Below, piece by piece: positions 9,001 through 18,292 of a stretch of 64,000 nucleotides of DNA. How positions within the stretch are numbered: position 1 is the first letter of the stretch; each line of letters starts with the position of its first letter. The translations under genes were made by a program, and so were the position numbers. Below the pieces are notes generated by a model, which did no database searches, was not told where the DNA came from, and saw only the letters and a program-made list of their open reading frames with translations. Source of the stretch: Branchiostoma floridae (taxonomy: Eukaryota; Chordata; Leptocardii; Amphioxiformes; Branchiostomatidae); contig NC_049986.1 of the NCBI RefSeq assembly GCF_000003815.2, positions 2,705,782-2,769,781 on the forward strand, given 5' to 3'.

Positions 9001-11315
9001 AAGAGGCGCGCATGACTATTGCACTCTTCTCACTGACCGGTCCTCCGGCTACGTCAGGAGCCTGAAGCGAACCCTCCCGCCCACCCGACATGTTTCCGAT
9101 TTGGGCGCTGAGAGGCTATGATCCAAAGGCATCTTTAGGCTCCTGACGGCAATCTTCCGCATCACTCATACCGGAGGACTGATGGCTACGCACGATAAAA
9201 AGGATACTGTTTTCTAGTGTTATTTTCTCATGGTTCGCGTCTTCTTAGGTCATTGTAACTTTACAAAGCTTGTATATTCTAAGTAGGGGTTGCTATATAT
9301 AGTTTGCAAAATACATTTTGTATTACTTTTCCTAACATTCCCAGGTTGCAACATTCAGCACCCCAATTTCCCAGCCGATCGATTTGCCATCGACAGCGAG
9401 AATCGTTGTTACTGGTTCTCCAGGTACAGCGATAAGGCCAAACAGGCAAGTGCCGAGAAATCTTGCATCGATGGCGGAGGAAAGCTCGTCAGAGTGAGGA
9501 CCGCTGCCAAACAACAGTTTCTTGTGGACAACATCGCAAAGTTTGGGCTGAGGTGCGTTCATACCCTTTATAGGGCCTTCACATTGAAACCGACTTAGCA
9601 GGAATCAAGCAGAACCAGCCGGAATGAAGTATTTGCAAAATTCGGGTGGGAATTCCAAATGGACCTTATATCCCCTTCACACGAGAAGGAATGAGCCAAA
9701 ATGCCGTCAGAATGAAAATTCTTTTCTATTCCTGCGAATTCGTAGTGTATTCGAGAAATTCTTACTGCATTCCAGATATTCTTTTGGCCACATTTGGGCA
9801 GGATTCGAAGTGGCTTGCCGTTTCAATTATCCATCGAATGACGTAAGAATGTTTCAAATAATATTGGAATGCCGTAGAATGCGGTCATACTGCAGTCAGA
9901 ATAGTTAGCATACACTTAGAATCCACTTTGAATGCCATTCGATATTTCTCCACTTCGAATGCACCTCGACAGTTTTTAACATGTCAAAAGACCGGGCACA
10001 AATAGCTGGAATGAGAATTTCTGGAACACACTACGTCAGGAATTGCCAGGCAGGAATAGAAAAGAATTTTCATTCCGACGGCATTCCGGCTGATTCTTGC
10101 TCTCGTGTGAAGGGGGCTTTATGTACAGCATTTGGTGGTAAAGCTCGAATCTCGATGTCATGAGAGAGGATGTCTTAGGTATTTACAGGACATTTCATTT
10201 ACAGTTTACATATTACACTTGGCTTGGGAATGCAAACGACTGCGCTAGGTAAGAATTATCTTCCTATTTCTGTCCTATAGAACCTATTGGATTGGTTTGG
10301 ATGACAAAGGCAAAGGAAGGGAGAAAAAGTTCAGGTGGAGCGACGGGACGAATTACGATACCATCTCCGGCTACCACAACTGGCGCTTTGGGTCCTTCCC
10401 ACGGAAGCATAAGTACCGAGACTGCGTCGCCATTTCTAGAGTTCGCTCTGAATGGGTGGTGCTCCATTGCAAGAAGGCTGGACATCCTTATATCTGTGAA
10501 ATGGGTGAGTAAAGTTTGGACGTGATCGGTAAAAAAACGTCAATGTTGAACTGTACATTATGTCTAAGATGAATAAATGATCCAAGTGGAAGTCCATGGC
10601 CAGATATGTATATTGTTGCTGTGAAATTCACAGGCTTGTGGAATTCACACAAACCAGACTGACGTTCATGTCTACTCAAGTGGCCATGAGTATGTCATAG
10701 TTTCCGTCGACATGGATCTTGACTTTATATTATTGTTTGCCTGTGCTCACAAAGAGGACTCATCTACAAGCATTTTTGTTAGAAGCGCCAAAAAAGGAAA
10801 ATGCATAAATTTATGACTGTTTGACACTTGCCTGCTAAACCGTCGCTGTACCTTTTTTCAGAAGTGTTATCCTTTGGATTAAATTGTCTTCTCGCTAAGC
10901 GTTTCAGCTCTTTACTGAATCAAATCGATTCTCTTGTACTACTTTACGTACTGGCGTCATCTGCCTATACAACCAGAGGTTCGGCTCCGGCTGTTTTTGA
11001 CGTGTTTTTATAGGGCTTTCTATTTTGCCGTTTTTGTCTGGCCGGCGGGCATAAAGAAACGGTACAAAATAGAAAGCCCGATAAAAACACCTACAACAAC
11101 TTAGAAAACAGCCGGAGCCGAACATCTGCTTGAAGAGTATGATCTGCCATCGTGTCTTCAATTTTACTGCTATTGTATGAGGCTTGTTAAGGGGTTCAAC
11201 GGCTCACAGAGTCTTAGACCACTCAATGCTATTGTATGGGACTGGTTAAGGGTTTTTAACCTGTCACGGACCAGACTGTCGTTTGTTTGCAGATACGACC
11301 CTGCCGAATCCCTGA
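1..11315 (+). CDS. Multi-EGF / C-type lectin-like protein gene (5' end outside window)
   Basis: Gene model assembled from splice sites and phases. Visible coding exons are: sixteen near-identical EGF exons (the first cut by the window edge, one damaged), one divergent EGF exon (8262-8384), two exons of a C-type lectin-like domain (9345-9552 and 10281-10504), and a probable terminal exon ending at 11315. All EGF exons are phase 1-1. The CTLD exons run phase 1 to 2 and 2 to 1, so the chain stays in frame throughout. The product would be an extracellular protein with a long EGF rod and a lectin-like head; no signal peptide or membrane segment is visible because the 5' part is missing. Role is inferred as adhesion or recognition. 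Two N-gaps and probably two hidden exons lie in the array. No named orthologue is recognised. Confidence 0.8.
310..435 (+). CDS. EGF exon 2
   Basis: 126 bp, phase 1-1, six cysteines, starts DIDGC. The acceptor is GAAG rather than the GCAG used by the other units, so it may be used less well. It has Val where most units have Ala (AACVDV). Confidence 0.85.
655..780 (+). CDS. EGF exon 3
   Basis: 126 bp, phase 1-1, with GCAG acceptor and GTAATATC donor. It encodes the consensus unit DIDGCTGDPC...CNTGYEGDGYTCT. The opening D-I-D resembles calcium-binding EGF, but the usual Glu before the first Cys is Gly. Confidence 0.9.
1001..1126 (+). CDS. EGF exon 4
   Basis: 126 bp, phase 1-1, consensus unit. 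It is followed by a different intron type (291 bp, GT-rich start). Confidence 0.9.
1418..1546 (+). CDS. EGF exon 5 (one extra codon)
   Basis: 129 bp, phase 1-1. It starts DIDGCDPNPC and has an extra Ile before the last Cys (GYIICTG instead of GYTCTG), giving two residues between Tyr and Cys. This is the most divergent member of the main array and probably an older unit. Confidence 0.88.
1674..2400. mobile_element. Complex foldback elements in an EGF-array intron
   Basis: 1678-1745 and 1797-1862 are inverted copies (GGTGTACATGGTGTCATAACG...CCTTTGCTATAACCACC). A second hairpin lies at 2197-2282 with nested ATCGACACCGG palindromes, and CATATAGCC (1869) is mirrored at 2370. A related copy is at 47551-47690. 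Confidence 0.65.
2626..2751 (+). CDS. EGF exon 6
   Basis: 126 bp, phase 1-1, with Ala in DIDGCAGDPC. The preceding 1079-bp intron carries foldback elements at 1674-2400. Confidence 0.9.
2903..3451. other. Assembly gap (549 N) probably hiding two EGF exons
   Basis: The left edge stops inside the intron motif that lies about 73 bp before an exon, and the right edge starts at the second base of the donor that follows an exon. One unit would need about 200 bp and two units about 546 bp, close to the 549 N. Confidence 0.6.
3677..3795 (+). pseudogene. EGF exon 7, damaged copy at gap edge
   Basis: Clearly the same exon but with several one-base insertions and deletions against its neighbours, all near two N-gaps. 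The intron before it also has homopolymer-length differences. Low-quality read ends are a likelier cause than real decay. The exon end lies in the 123-N gap. Confidence 0.6.
4032..4157 (+). CDS. EGF exon 8
   Basis: 126 bp, phase 1-1, consensus unit. The following intron has a longer TGTC run (232 bp). Confidence 0.9.
4390..4515 (+). CDS. EGF exon 9
   Basis: 126 bp, phase 1-1, consensus unit with identical splice sites. Confidence 0.9.
4744..4869 (+). CDS. EGF exon 10
   Basis: 126 bp, phase 1-1, consensus unit. The intron after it holds a 100-N gap at 4976-5075. Confidence 0.9.
5196..5321 (+). CDS. EGF exon 11
   Basis: 126 bp, phase 1-1, DIDGCAGDPC variant. The following intron carries the 803-bp TTAA insertion. 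Confidence 0.9.
5390..6192. mobile_element. 803-bp insertion at a duplicated TTAA in an EGF-array intron
   Basis: The host intron is interrupted after TTAA (5386-5389) and resumes with TTAA (6193-6196). Removing 807 bp gives an intron of exactly 228 bp, the same as the introns at 4516-4743 and 6483-6710. The insert is AT-rich and starts AGGGGCCGGT; the reverse of its end starts ACCGGCTGG, so inverted termini are weak. TTAA duplication is the hallmark of piggyBac-type transposons. No transposase is visible, so a non-autonomous element is the best call. Confidence 0.75.
6357..6482 (+). CDS. EGF exon 12
   Basis: 126 bp, phase 1-1, consensus unit directly after the TTAA insertion. Confidence 0.9.
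6711..6836 (+). CDS. EGF exon 13
   Basis: 126 bp, phase 1-1, consensus unit. Its intron carries a transposon-end footprint (6883-6911). Confidence 0.9.
6883..6911. mobile_element. Short poly-C plus GGTCTGAATAGGGTTAA footprint
   Basis: In this unit the usual TGTC run and TTAACAGC are replaced by a C-run followed by GTCTGAATAGGGTTAA. The same terminal sequence ends a longer repeat at 18265-18292 and, in reverse, begins repeats at 20846 and 24858. It is probably the last bases of a TTAA-targeting element. Confidence 0.5.
7064..7189 (+). CDS. EGF exon 14
   Basis: 126 bp, phase 1-1, with several private changes (Ile in AACIDV, Ala before the donor). A 3' exon relic with donor (7258-7290) lies 70 bp downstream in its intron. 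Confidence 0.88.
7258..7290 (+). pseudogene. Relic of an EGF exon 3' end plus donor
   Basis: A stretch matching the last ~22 bases of the EGF exon (GATTGATACACATGTACAG) followed by the donor GTAATAT, without any 5' part. It is probably left from an unequal crossover in the array. Confidence 0.6.
7511..7636 (+). CDS. EGF exon 15
   Basis: 126 bp, phase 1-1, DIDGCAGDPC and AACVDV. The upstream intron resembles that before exon 6 (TTTTCTGCAG acceptor). Confidence 0.9.
7860..7985 (+). CDS. EGF exon 16 (last of array)
   Basis: 126 bp, phase 1-1. It carries CNTGYTGDGYTC instead of CNTGYEGDGYTC. The donor is GTAATATT and the following intron is unrelated to the array type. Confidence 0.9.
8262..8384 (+). 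CDS. EGF exon 17, divergent
   Basis: 123 bp, phase 1-1, between TACTGCAG and GTTTGACT. It encodes SECDPNPCLYGGTCLE then YSCQCRSGYIGDNC, a classic non-calcium EGF with six cysteines. It links the EGF array to the lectin-like domain. Confidence 0.88.
8743..8890. mobile_element. Foldback element in intron
   Basis: Imperfect inverted repeat: the left arm with GTTCGCGATTTTCAACGCTGG reappears reversed on the right before a C-run. A related end occurs at 51958-52075 in the HVCN1 intron. Confidence 0.6.
9037..9183. mobile_element. Foldback element in intron
   Basis: GTCCTCCGG...GTCAGGAGCCT on the left is mirrored on the right as AGGCTCCTGACGG...CCGGAGGAC. No coding capacity. Confidence 0.6.
9345..9552 (+). 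CDS. C-type lectin-like domain, N-terminal half
   Basis: 208-bp exon, phase 1 in and phase 2 out, between CATTCCCAG and GTGCGTTC. It encodes a Cys-containing lead-in, RCYWFSRYSDKAKQASAEKSC and GGKLVRVRTAAKQQFLVDNI. This matches the first half of a CTLD: the aromatic strand, the first core cysteine and the L-V-R-V strand. It is joined to the EGF part in phase 1 and continues at 10281. Confidence 0.85.
9571..10117 (+). mobile_element. 547-bp MITE, family copy 1
   Basis: Both ends carry inverted GGCCTTCACA / GTGAAGGGGGC-type termini, and the inner arms are palindromic (AATGCCGTCAGAATGAAAATT mirrored near 10060). It is flanked by TTTA at 9567-9570 and 10118-10121. A near-complete copy lies inverted at 15169-15767 and truncated ones at 58990-59176 and 62412-62586. 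It sits in the CTLD intron. Confidence 0.75.
10281..10504 (+). CDS. C-type lectin-like domain, C-terminal half
   Basis: 224-bp exon, phase 2 in and phase 1 out. It encodes TYWIGLDDKGK, FRWSDGT, YRDCVAIS, EWVVLHCKKAG and YICEM, which fit the WIGL core, the CVAI and HC strands and the final YICE of a CTLD. The calcium and sugar motifs are missing: no EPN or QPD, and no WND before the HC strand. A calcium-dependent sugar-binding role is therefore unlikely, and protein or other ligand binding is more plausible. Confidence 0.85.
10978..11122. mobile_element. Foldback element, long hairpin
   Basis: Arms GTTCGGCTCCGGCTGTTTT and its reverse complement enclose a second mirrored block (TATAGGGCTTTCTATTTTG / CAAAATAGAAAGCCCGATA). 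It lies in the last intron of the EGF/CTLD gene. Confidence 0.7.
11293..11315 (+). CDS. Probable terminal coding exon of EGF/CTLD gene
   Basis: A good acceptor (TCGTTTGTTTGCAG) is followed, in the phase 1 left by the CTLD exon, by seven codons ending in TGA (D-T-T-L-P-N-P-stop). AATAAA lies at 11353-11358. In another frame the segment reads YDPAESLNDN, faintly kelch-like, but that frame does not fit the splice phase. Confidence 0.45.
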
Positions 11316-11358
11316 ATGACAACGTACGAAGCTGGTCATTGCTGTCGAAGAGAATAAA

Positions 11359-12589
11359 CATTTACTACATCGCCAATGGTAGCGCCCAAAGAACAACGGT
11401 ATTCTGGATATTTCTCTCACACAAGAAACTAATGTTTTATTATTTTTCTCTGTTAACACGCAAATACTAACATTCCATTAAAATCTTAAGTTCTTGTTTT
11501 TAAACATGCAAACTTGCTCCGAAGCCTGAGTATGTTCTATAGTGCGTTTTAGCAACCATTCTTTGTAGGTCTTATACACGTCATTCAGTAGTGATTCAAA
11601 GGCCTTGTATCAATTATTATGCCACTTAATTTCAAATGTAGACCGTCGACAGTGCATATACTACATGAGTAACTTAGCTTATAGTATACCTGATCATAGT
11701 GGTGTTATTGCATAGTAACTACACTTTTTAGATTTCATGATGCATATACTATGGTATTTCATCGTATTTGTATACATTTATGCATAGTTAGGAAACACTA
11801 TGTGTATGACTTTCTTTCAACTAGCCCTACATTTCGTTATATGAATATATACTAATCATATGTATCGCCATCACATCACATTTAACGTTCCCAGGGAACA
11901 TGGTGAAGTAGAAATATTACAGTAGTTTGGATCTTACACAGAGATTTTCTCTATTTGTATGGCATTCCGTAGACCCCTTCCTGTGTTTTAACATTAGATA
12001 CTTTGTATAATGCATGCATATATCATCGTTATAGTTGTTAACATCTATCACGAACTATGAATACTCAGAATGTAACAATATAGAATACTATGATATGATA
12101 TTTTATTCCTGCCAAACTAAGATACTTACTTCAGGGAACGCTTAAAAGTCTTAAGCTTTTATTGAGATATCAGAGAGAAATTTCAAATATTAATTAAAAC
12201 AATAACATTCAGATATATCAGAAAATTATATATGTTCCTGTCGTCCTGTCATAACAATTGGGAACGAATAACTCTATCTGTTGCATGATGAACTTATAAT
12301 TAGTGCATATGATTATTCTATAGAAAAACAGATTTTAAATTGCATGTAGACCCAGTCAAATATAACATTCCACGATTCCAATGTTTACTTTAGTATTTCA
12401 TAATAAAGAGGTGAGAGGTACTGCTGCTGTTGGGTGTGTTTTGGGTGTGTTTCTTGTGACATTAGTAAAGCAAGTGATACCAGTCTACCACGCTAATGTC
12501 ACCGTTACTACTAGTTCACGTCTTGAATACAGGAATGAATGCCTTTTGGCTGTGATACTATGTTTCGTTGCTTCAATTTTTTTGCAATG
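11359..12589. other. AT-rich spacer, no gene seen
   Basis: Lies between the EGF/CTLD gene and the convergent kelch gene. No coding sequence, RNA gene or clear repeat is recognised. Confidence 0.5.
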
Positions 12590-12595
12590 TTTATT
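12590..12595 (-). terminator. Polyadenylation signal AATAAA of kelch gene
   Basis: On the minus strand AATAAA lies 63 bp after the stop codon at 12658-12660, a position that fits a real 3' terminal exon. Confidence 0.55.
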
Positions 12596-12657
12596 GTGTA
12601 TATTTGGAAAATTTAGGAATCTTGTTTTTTCACCATCTTGTTTTTTTCGCTTGAAGT

Positions 12658-14963
12658 TTAGCCCTTTATGGCCTTCTGTCCGTGATTGTAGCAGTAGCTG
12701 TTTTCACACAGTGTACGGAAGAAGTTCCCTTCGAAACACTGCCCCTCGTGTAGGGTGTTCTCTTCGACATCGAGGATGTATAGGTTGGAACTCTGCGTAT
12801 ATCCGGTACGGATGTAGAGCCTGTTGTTGGCAACAGACGTGGTGAAAATGTCTACGTCCTCCAAAGACTGACGCACTAGGATATCGGCGTACCTCCAACC
12901 GTGCACATCATACGTATGAACAGAGACTTTGTGTCTGTTTCGTTCACGGTCGCTCTCTGAAACCTCGATGAATACGGCCTTCGTCCCAACGGCTGTTATG
13001 GTAAGGTTCGATGAAGTGAATATTCGCGCAGGTAGCCTGACTAAAATCGCGCCCCTAGCGGCCGGCCCTACGATTGCCGCCCCCTTAGGAGGGAGGGGGT
13101 CATTAAGCCCAGCCGGCAAGAGCTTGTGTAAACACAGGCGGGTCTCACTAAATACCGAAAACAACCGAAAACAACCGAAAACAACCGAAAACAACCGAAA
13201 ACAACCGTAAACAACCAAAAACAACCGAAAACAACTTTCACTAATTACCGAAAACAACCGAAAACAACTTTTAACTACCGAAAACAACCGAAAACAACTT
13301 TTAACTACCGAAAACAACCGAAAACAACTTTTAACTACCGAAAACAACCGAAAACAACTCGACACAACCATGAACAACAGACAATCATTTCAATGGGTTA
13401 TTATTTGACAATTTTCATTTTATTTAGGCAGGGGGTAGGCTAGGACGACCCATGTTATTGATACAATATTAGCAATAATAGAGTCAACGATCTCCTTTGT
13501 CCTTTTGAATATATTAATGTTCGAATTCAGATTCATGGATCCTGTATGTTATAAACGGGGACTGCTTGGTTAACTCGCAAACTCAGCAATGGATATCTTT
13601 ACTACTTGGCATCTACTGTGTAACTCCAAGCAGAGGTAATGTTGTGCGTGTATTAATGTATTTTATGTAGACAACTGGAAGAATAGCTGGCAACATAATG
13701 TTGTAATAGCTAAAAGTGGATCTGAATAAAGTTAAAGTCAAAGGTTACGGTGGAGCGGAGGTGTAGTAGTGGCCCCAACAAGAATCGCAGTCACTACTAT
13801 CCCCCGACAAAACTGCTTCGAAAGTAGGTTTGCTTATTAATTACTGTTGAATCTACCTACTGCGCATTTACCTAATCTGTACTACATTTTGTTCTAGCAA
13901 CCGAAACAATCTAGTACATTTCTTGCTCAATTACAACGCATTTCCGCTGCTACAACAAATCGGTTTAAATGGACAAACCGGAAACGTGTCTTACCACAGA
14001 GGCCCCTTATTCTGGATTAAACTAAATGATCAAAATAAGGATTTTGCTCTACATCATAAAACAGTGTGGAATATAAAGGTGTTTCCACAGTCTATATCCC
14101 CTTTGCTGGTAGAATCCTTCATTCAGAATTACCCCATTCTCTCCGTCGGCAAAGGAGAACATAATTCAAGGGATAGAAACGAGTAGATTAAAATAAAATA
14201 GAAATAAGTAGTTGTTTAAGAGTTATTTTCCGGCTGTTTTGGAGTTCTGATCGTTTGTTCATGGGTGTTTTAGAAGGTTTCGAGTTGTTTTTTGGTATTC
14301 ATTGAGTTGTTTTCGATATTTTCCGAGTTGTTTTCGGTAGATACCAAGTTGTTTTCGGTTGTTTTCGGTAGATATCAAGTTGTTTTCGGTTGTTTTCGGT
14401 AGATATCAAGTTGTTTTCGATTGTTTTCGGTTGTTTTCGGTTGTTTTCGGTTGTTTTCGGTTGTTTTCGGTATTTAGTGAGACCGCTTCCTTCAGATTCA
14501 CTCCATTCTCTCCCTCGGCAGTGGAGAAAATAATTCAAGGGAGAGTAACCAGTAGATGAAGATAAAATAGACATCGTTGTTGTTTACGAGTTGTTTTCCG
14601 GCATTTTTCGGGTTCTGATAGGTTGTTCATGATTGCTTTGATGTTTTTAAGGTGGCTTCGAGTTGTTTTCGGTATTTGTCGAGTTGTTTTCGGTATATTT
14701 CAAGTTATTTTCGGTTGTTTTCGGTTGTTTTCGGTTGTTTTCGGTATTTAGTGAGACCGACACAGGCTACCGCGCAGGTATCTTCATCCAAAACGTGTAT
14801 GGAGGATAGTAGCAATCCATGGTCACTAGAGACGAATCCTCGACGTCACCGCCGACCAGGAAGAGATTCCCGTTTGATACGACCACAGACTGATGCTCTA
14901 CCCTGCCGCGAGGCATGTCCGGCAATCTCATCCAAATGTCTGACTGGAAATCGTACCGGAAGG
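12658..14963 (-). CDS. Kelch-repeat protein, C-terminal part, split by a transposon-like intron
   Basis: Two exons on the minus strand. Exon A (about 14963 down to 14771) encodes FRYDFQSDIWMRLPDMPRGR, then VEHQSVVVSNGNLFLVGG, a textbook kelch blade, followed by YYPPYTFWMKIPAR. Exon B (13036 down to 12658) continues IFTSSNLTITAVGTKAVFIE and ends in GQKAIKG-stop, with a poly(A) signal 63 bp later. Kelch blades form a beta-propeller, often the substrate-binding part of Cullin-3 adaptors (KLHL family); no BTB or BACK part is visible here. The upstream acceptor is not clear and repeats lie upstream, so this may be a fragment or pseudogene. The intron (14770-13037) is the inserted element described separately. 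Confidence 0.75.
13035..14770. mobile_element. Transposon-like element forming an intron in the kelch gene
   Basis: About 1.74 kb flanked by the direct repeat CGCGCAGGTA (13025-13034 and 14771-14780). The ends are inverted: GTAGCCTG at one, CAGGCTAC at the other. Subterminal regions are long arrays of a 10-bp unit CGAAAACAAC (13139-13363) mirrored by GTTGTTTTCG (about 14280-14475 and 14655-14755). Internal blocks near 14110-14170 and 14490-14555 repeat each other. On the gene's strand the element begins GT and its other terminus contains CAG, so it can be spliced out. No transposase is seen. Confidence 0.8.
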
Positions 14964-14984
14964 CTTGTCCGTATGAGATTCGTA

Positions 14985-15082
14985 CGAACATTTTTTGAAA
15001 ACGCACGAACCTTACGTGATTCGCACGAATCACTATGTGACACACACGAACCTTATGCGATTTGCACGAACCTTATGCGAAA
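14985..15082. repeat. Degenerate short tandem repeat upstream of kelch exon
   Basis: GCACGAACCTTA(T/C)GYGATT-like units of about 18-22 bp occur four times. No known function. Confidence 0.5.
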
Positions 15083-15168
15083 CGCCGGGTCACGTGACAT
15101 TGCGTCATTCACCCTTGTTATGTTACAACCAGAAATTGTGTCGTAGTTTTTCCTTATGCAACCGTAAA

Positions 15169-15767
15169 GCCCCCTTTACACGAGAGCACGAATGAGCCGG
15201 AATGCCGTCAGAATGGAAAATTGTTTTCTATTCCTGGCAATTCCTGGCAATTCGTACTGTATTCTAAACATTCTTACTGCACTCGAGATATTTGTCCCCG
15301 TTCTTTTAGCTGGGTCAAAAGTTTTTGACATGTTAAAAACTGTCGAGGTGCATTCGAAGTGGAGAAATATCGAATGGCATCCAAAGTGGATTCTAAGTGT
15401 ATGCTAAATATTCTAACTGCAGTATGACCGCATTCTATCTGCGGCATTCCAACATTATTCGAAACATTCTTATCTCATTCGATGGAGAAGCGAAACGGCA
15501 AGCCACTTCGAATCCTGCCCGAATGTGGCCAAAAGAATATCTCGAATGCAGTAAGAATTTCTAGAATACACTACGAATTCCCACGAATAGAAAAGACTTT
15601 TCATTCTGACGGCATTCTGACTCATTCCCTCTCTTGTGAAGGGGATATAAGGTCCATTTCGAATTCCCACTCGGAATGGCCCCGAATGTGGCACGAGTTT
15701 TGCAAATACTTCATTCCGGCTGGTTCTGCTTGATTCCTGCTAAGTCGGTTTCAGTGTGAAGGCCCTA
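15169..15767 (-). mobile_element. MITE, family copy 2 (inverted to copy 1)
   Basis: Same termini and inner palindromic blocks as 9571-10117, in the other orientation, with TAAA at 15165-15168 and again at 15770-15773. Two such copies flank the kelch region. Confidence 0.75.
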
Positions 15768-15789
15768 TATAAACGGTGATATTTAATAC

Positions 15790-18110
15790 GTACCTACAGC
15801 AAACAATAACGTGGTTTTGATTTGTTTTTCTGCTCATTTAACGTTACACAAGACAAGAGCAGCTCATGTAACGTTAATTGATTTTGCCCAAACTTCGATA
15901 TGATCATTCTAAAGTCACTTATATTGCCCCATTCTACCCTTGTGCCAAATTTCAGGTCATTAGACCTAGGAATTGATTGATTGACCCAGAAACGACGGAA
16001 ATTAATCCATTTGAAGTTATGCCAGGAGAAAAAATGGAATGAAATAATCACACATTTCACTGCCATGATTTTCCTTCACATTTTGAACATGACCAATTCA
16101 ATAAGACGCAACTAGGTGCAATATGTGCGAATTCTCTCGACCCTATACTTTACAAGGATCACAAGCAAACCCTATTAATCAGTTGCAGTACTGTAGCATT
16201 ATGCGCAGTGGCGTTTTGCAGTACCGCAACTGATTAATAGAGGTCGCTCGTGATCCATGTAAAGATTCCTGCATGTTGGCTGTACGACACTGGTACACTA
16301 TTCTAGACCATTGTACAGTACACTGACAATATAATTATGTACGTGACATCGATCAACAAAAGCTCCACTTAATCAATGGCTTCTTATGTTTGGCTATTAT
16401 TGAATCTGACAGCTCATCTGCTCATATCAGGCGAGGTACTGTACTGTCAGAAACGTTTGTCCATTAATTAATCAGAAAATTACGATCTTTCACTGGCACC
16501 CCTCTAGCCTCTGTGATTGGATACCTTATCTGATCAAAGTTTCTTTGACATCTAACTGTCATATCCTCTTATACAACAAATATCTGAGCACCAGACGGTT
16601 AACTGATATAACAAGGATCAACAAGGACATTTATATGCACGGCCATATCTTACAACCTTCTTTCTCCTGACTATCGTTTCACGAGTAAGGTGTCTACTAA
16701 GTATTACTCGGAGAGGCAAGCAGTTCAGTTTTCGGTGGGTCTATGGAGAGTGCATTAAAATGGATGTCTCAATTGCGTTAAAGGCTTGAACACGTATCTG
16801 TGGTCCAAGTCGACAGATACGTGTTGATGGTTGTCGGCCATGTTAATTCAATTATATGGATGGTATTCTCTGGAACTCCAAAACTGACGCGAGTGTGCGA
16901 GAAAAATGTTTGGCAAAAAGCTGCCTTCATGATGAATCCAAGTGGTCAGAATGTTAGAGCAAATTACATCTAAACACGCATATAGTATGGTTTGCCGAAC
17001 AACGGATTCTTTAGTCCTGTTCTTTCATACCTTCCTCTTTGATATTAGCATTCTCCAACTTAAGTATCCTTTTCCATGATATTTCAGCTTTGCTTTGCAC
17101 GGTTTACAGTATGGTCAAAACCGTTTTGTTTTGGGAAACGGACGGAAATCAATGCTCGCACGGATGTCATCCATATATTAGTAATCAAATCATGACCATG
17201 GCTTTACTGGCTTAAGAAGAAGTTCAAAAAAGTGTGGCAATTAAAACTATTGCCATGGCGACGGTTTTATTGTTTATAAGTATCAATACTTGTTGTTGTA
17301 GGTTTGTTGTATTTGTGTTCTATCCTTTCGCCGATGATCATCTCTTCTGTCTAAATAACAAAGTATGAAAGTCTTAGCCAAGAAAGCTACAGTAGCATTT
17401 TCTCAAAAACTATGTAAATGAGACCCTGATTTGCCCTTCTTACGTCTGCATGTACATGTTGCTGCCAAATATCGGAAGAATGGAATTTCGTCATTTAACA
17501 CTATAATAACAATTTCTCATTAATTATGTAAATTAGGTAACAATTTGCATAATTGATATCTATCGATATTCATCTCTTTTCTAGTTACATGTCATGTTTA
17601 CGTGTCCTAGTAGTAATGAAATACTTAATAAACTGTGCTCGTTGATTATGCAAATTAGCTCGGGGTCTGCATTAATAGCCCTTATTTATGGAAGGCATCT
17701 CCGAAGTTATCTACATATAAAAAATTACGATGATCAGTAAACCCCTTCCCGAGTTATCCCCTTCCAAAAGTATGGTGCAATTGCGCACGCGCGGACGGAT
17801 TGCTGTAGAATTTCGGTAATTTGGGCCAATCGGATATATACTTAACAGTAAGCATACTATTTCTCTCTTTTTGAATTACATATGGTATATTTTTGAGCAT
17901 TTAACATGAACTGCAGTGCATTTATAAACTGTCCTCATTAATCATGCAAATTAGCCCCTGATTTGCATGATTAGCATTTACATTTATGTAATTATGTTAG
18001 GCATCTCTGAAGCTATCTATATTCTAAATATTATGATAATCCATCAACCCATTTCCGAGTTATTCCCCTGTAAAAGGATGATGCAACTACGCAAGCGTGG
18101 AAAAATTCCT
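15790..18110. other. Intergenic region with repeats, no gene seen
   Basis: AT-rich. Contains the hairpin at 16148-16265, and from about 17400 a repeat type with recurring ATTATGCAAATTAG / TTTGCATAATT motifs that is seen again at 55700-56600. No coding exon is recognised. Confidence 0.5.
16148..16265. mobile_element. Hairpin element
   Basis: TTTACAAGGATCACAAGC...TATTAATCAGTTGCAGTACTG is mirrored by CAGTACCGCAACTGATTAATA...GTGATCCATGTAAAG. It is a compact foldback of about 118 bp. Confidence 0.7.
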
Positions 18111-18292
18111 GATATTGCCATGGCAACACGAAAAAATGGAAAATTTGTCAAACTTCGTAAAATTGTTGCCAACAATATTTTAGGAAAACTCACCAAATTT
18201 GGTGGCTCTAGCGTAAGCCGTTCTGGCGTTATAGGACATCGAAGTTGGCGCGGGCCTCAAAAGCCCCCCCCCCCCCGTCTGAATAGGGTTAA
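18110..18292 (-). mobile_element. TTAA-ended repeat, family copy (reverse)
   Basis: Ends in a C-run, GTCTGAATAGGGTTAA. The inner part (CACCAAATTTGGTGGCTCTAGCGTAAGCC, then GTTGGCGCGGGCC) recurs in forward orientation at 24858-25060 and in part at 40678-40800. No coding capacity. Confidence 0.55.

Noticed and set aside
11293-11460. Plus-strand kelch-like motif YDPAESLNDNVRSWSLL
   Set aside because: Too short, and in the wrong phase for the upstream splice site; the phase-compatible reading ends at TGA 11313.
12381-13210. Plus-strand open frames over the kelch region
   Set aside because: Antisense shadows of the kelch exon; no domain on the plus strand.
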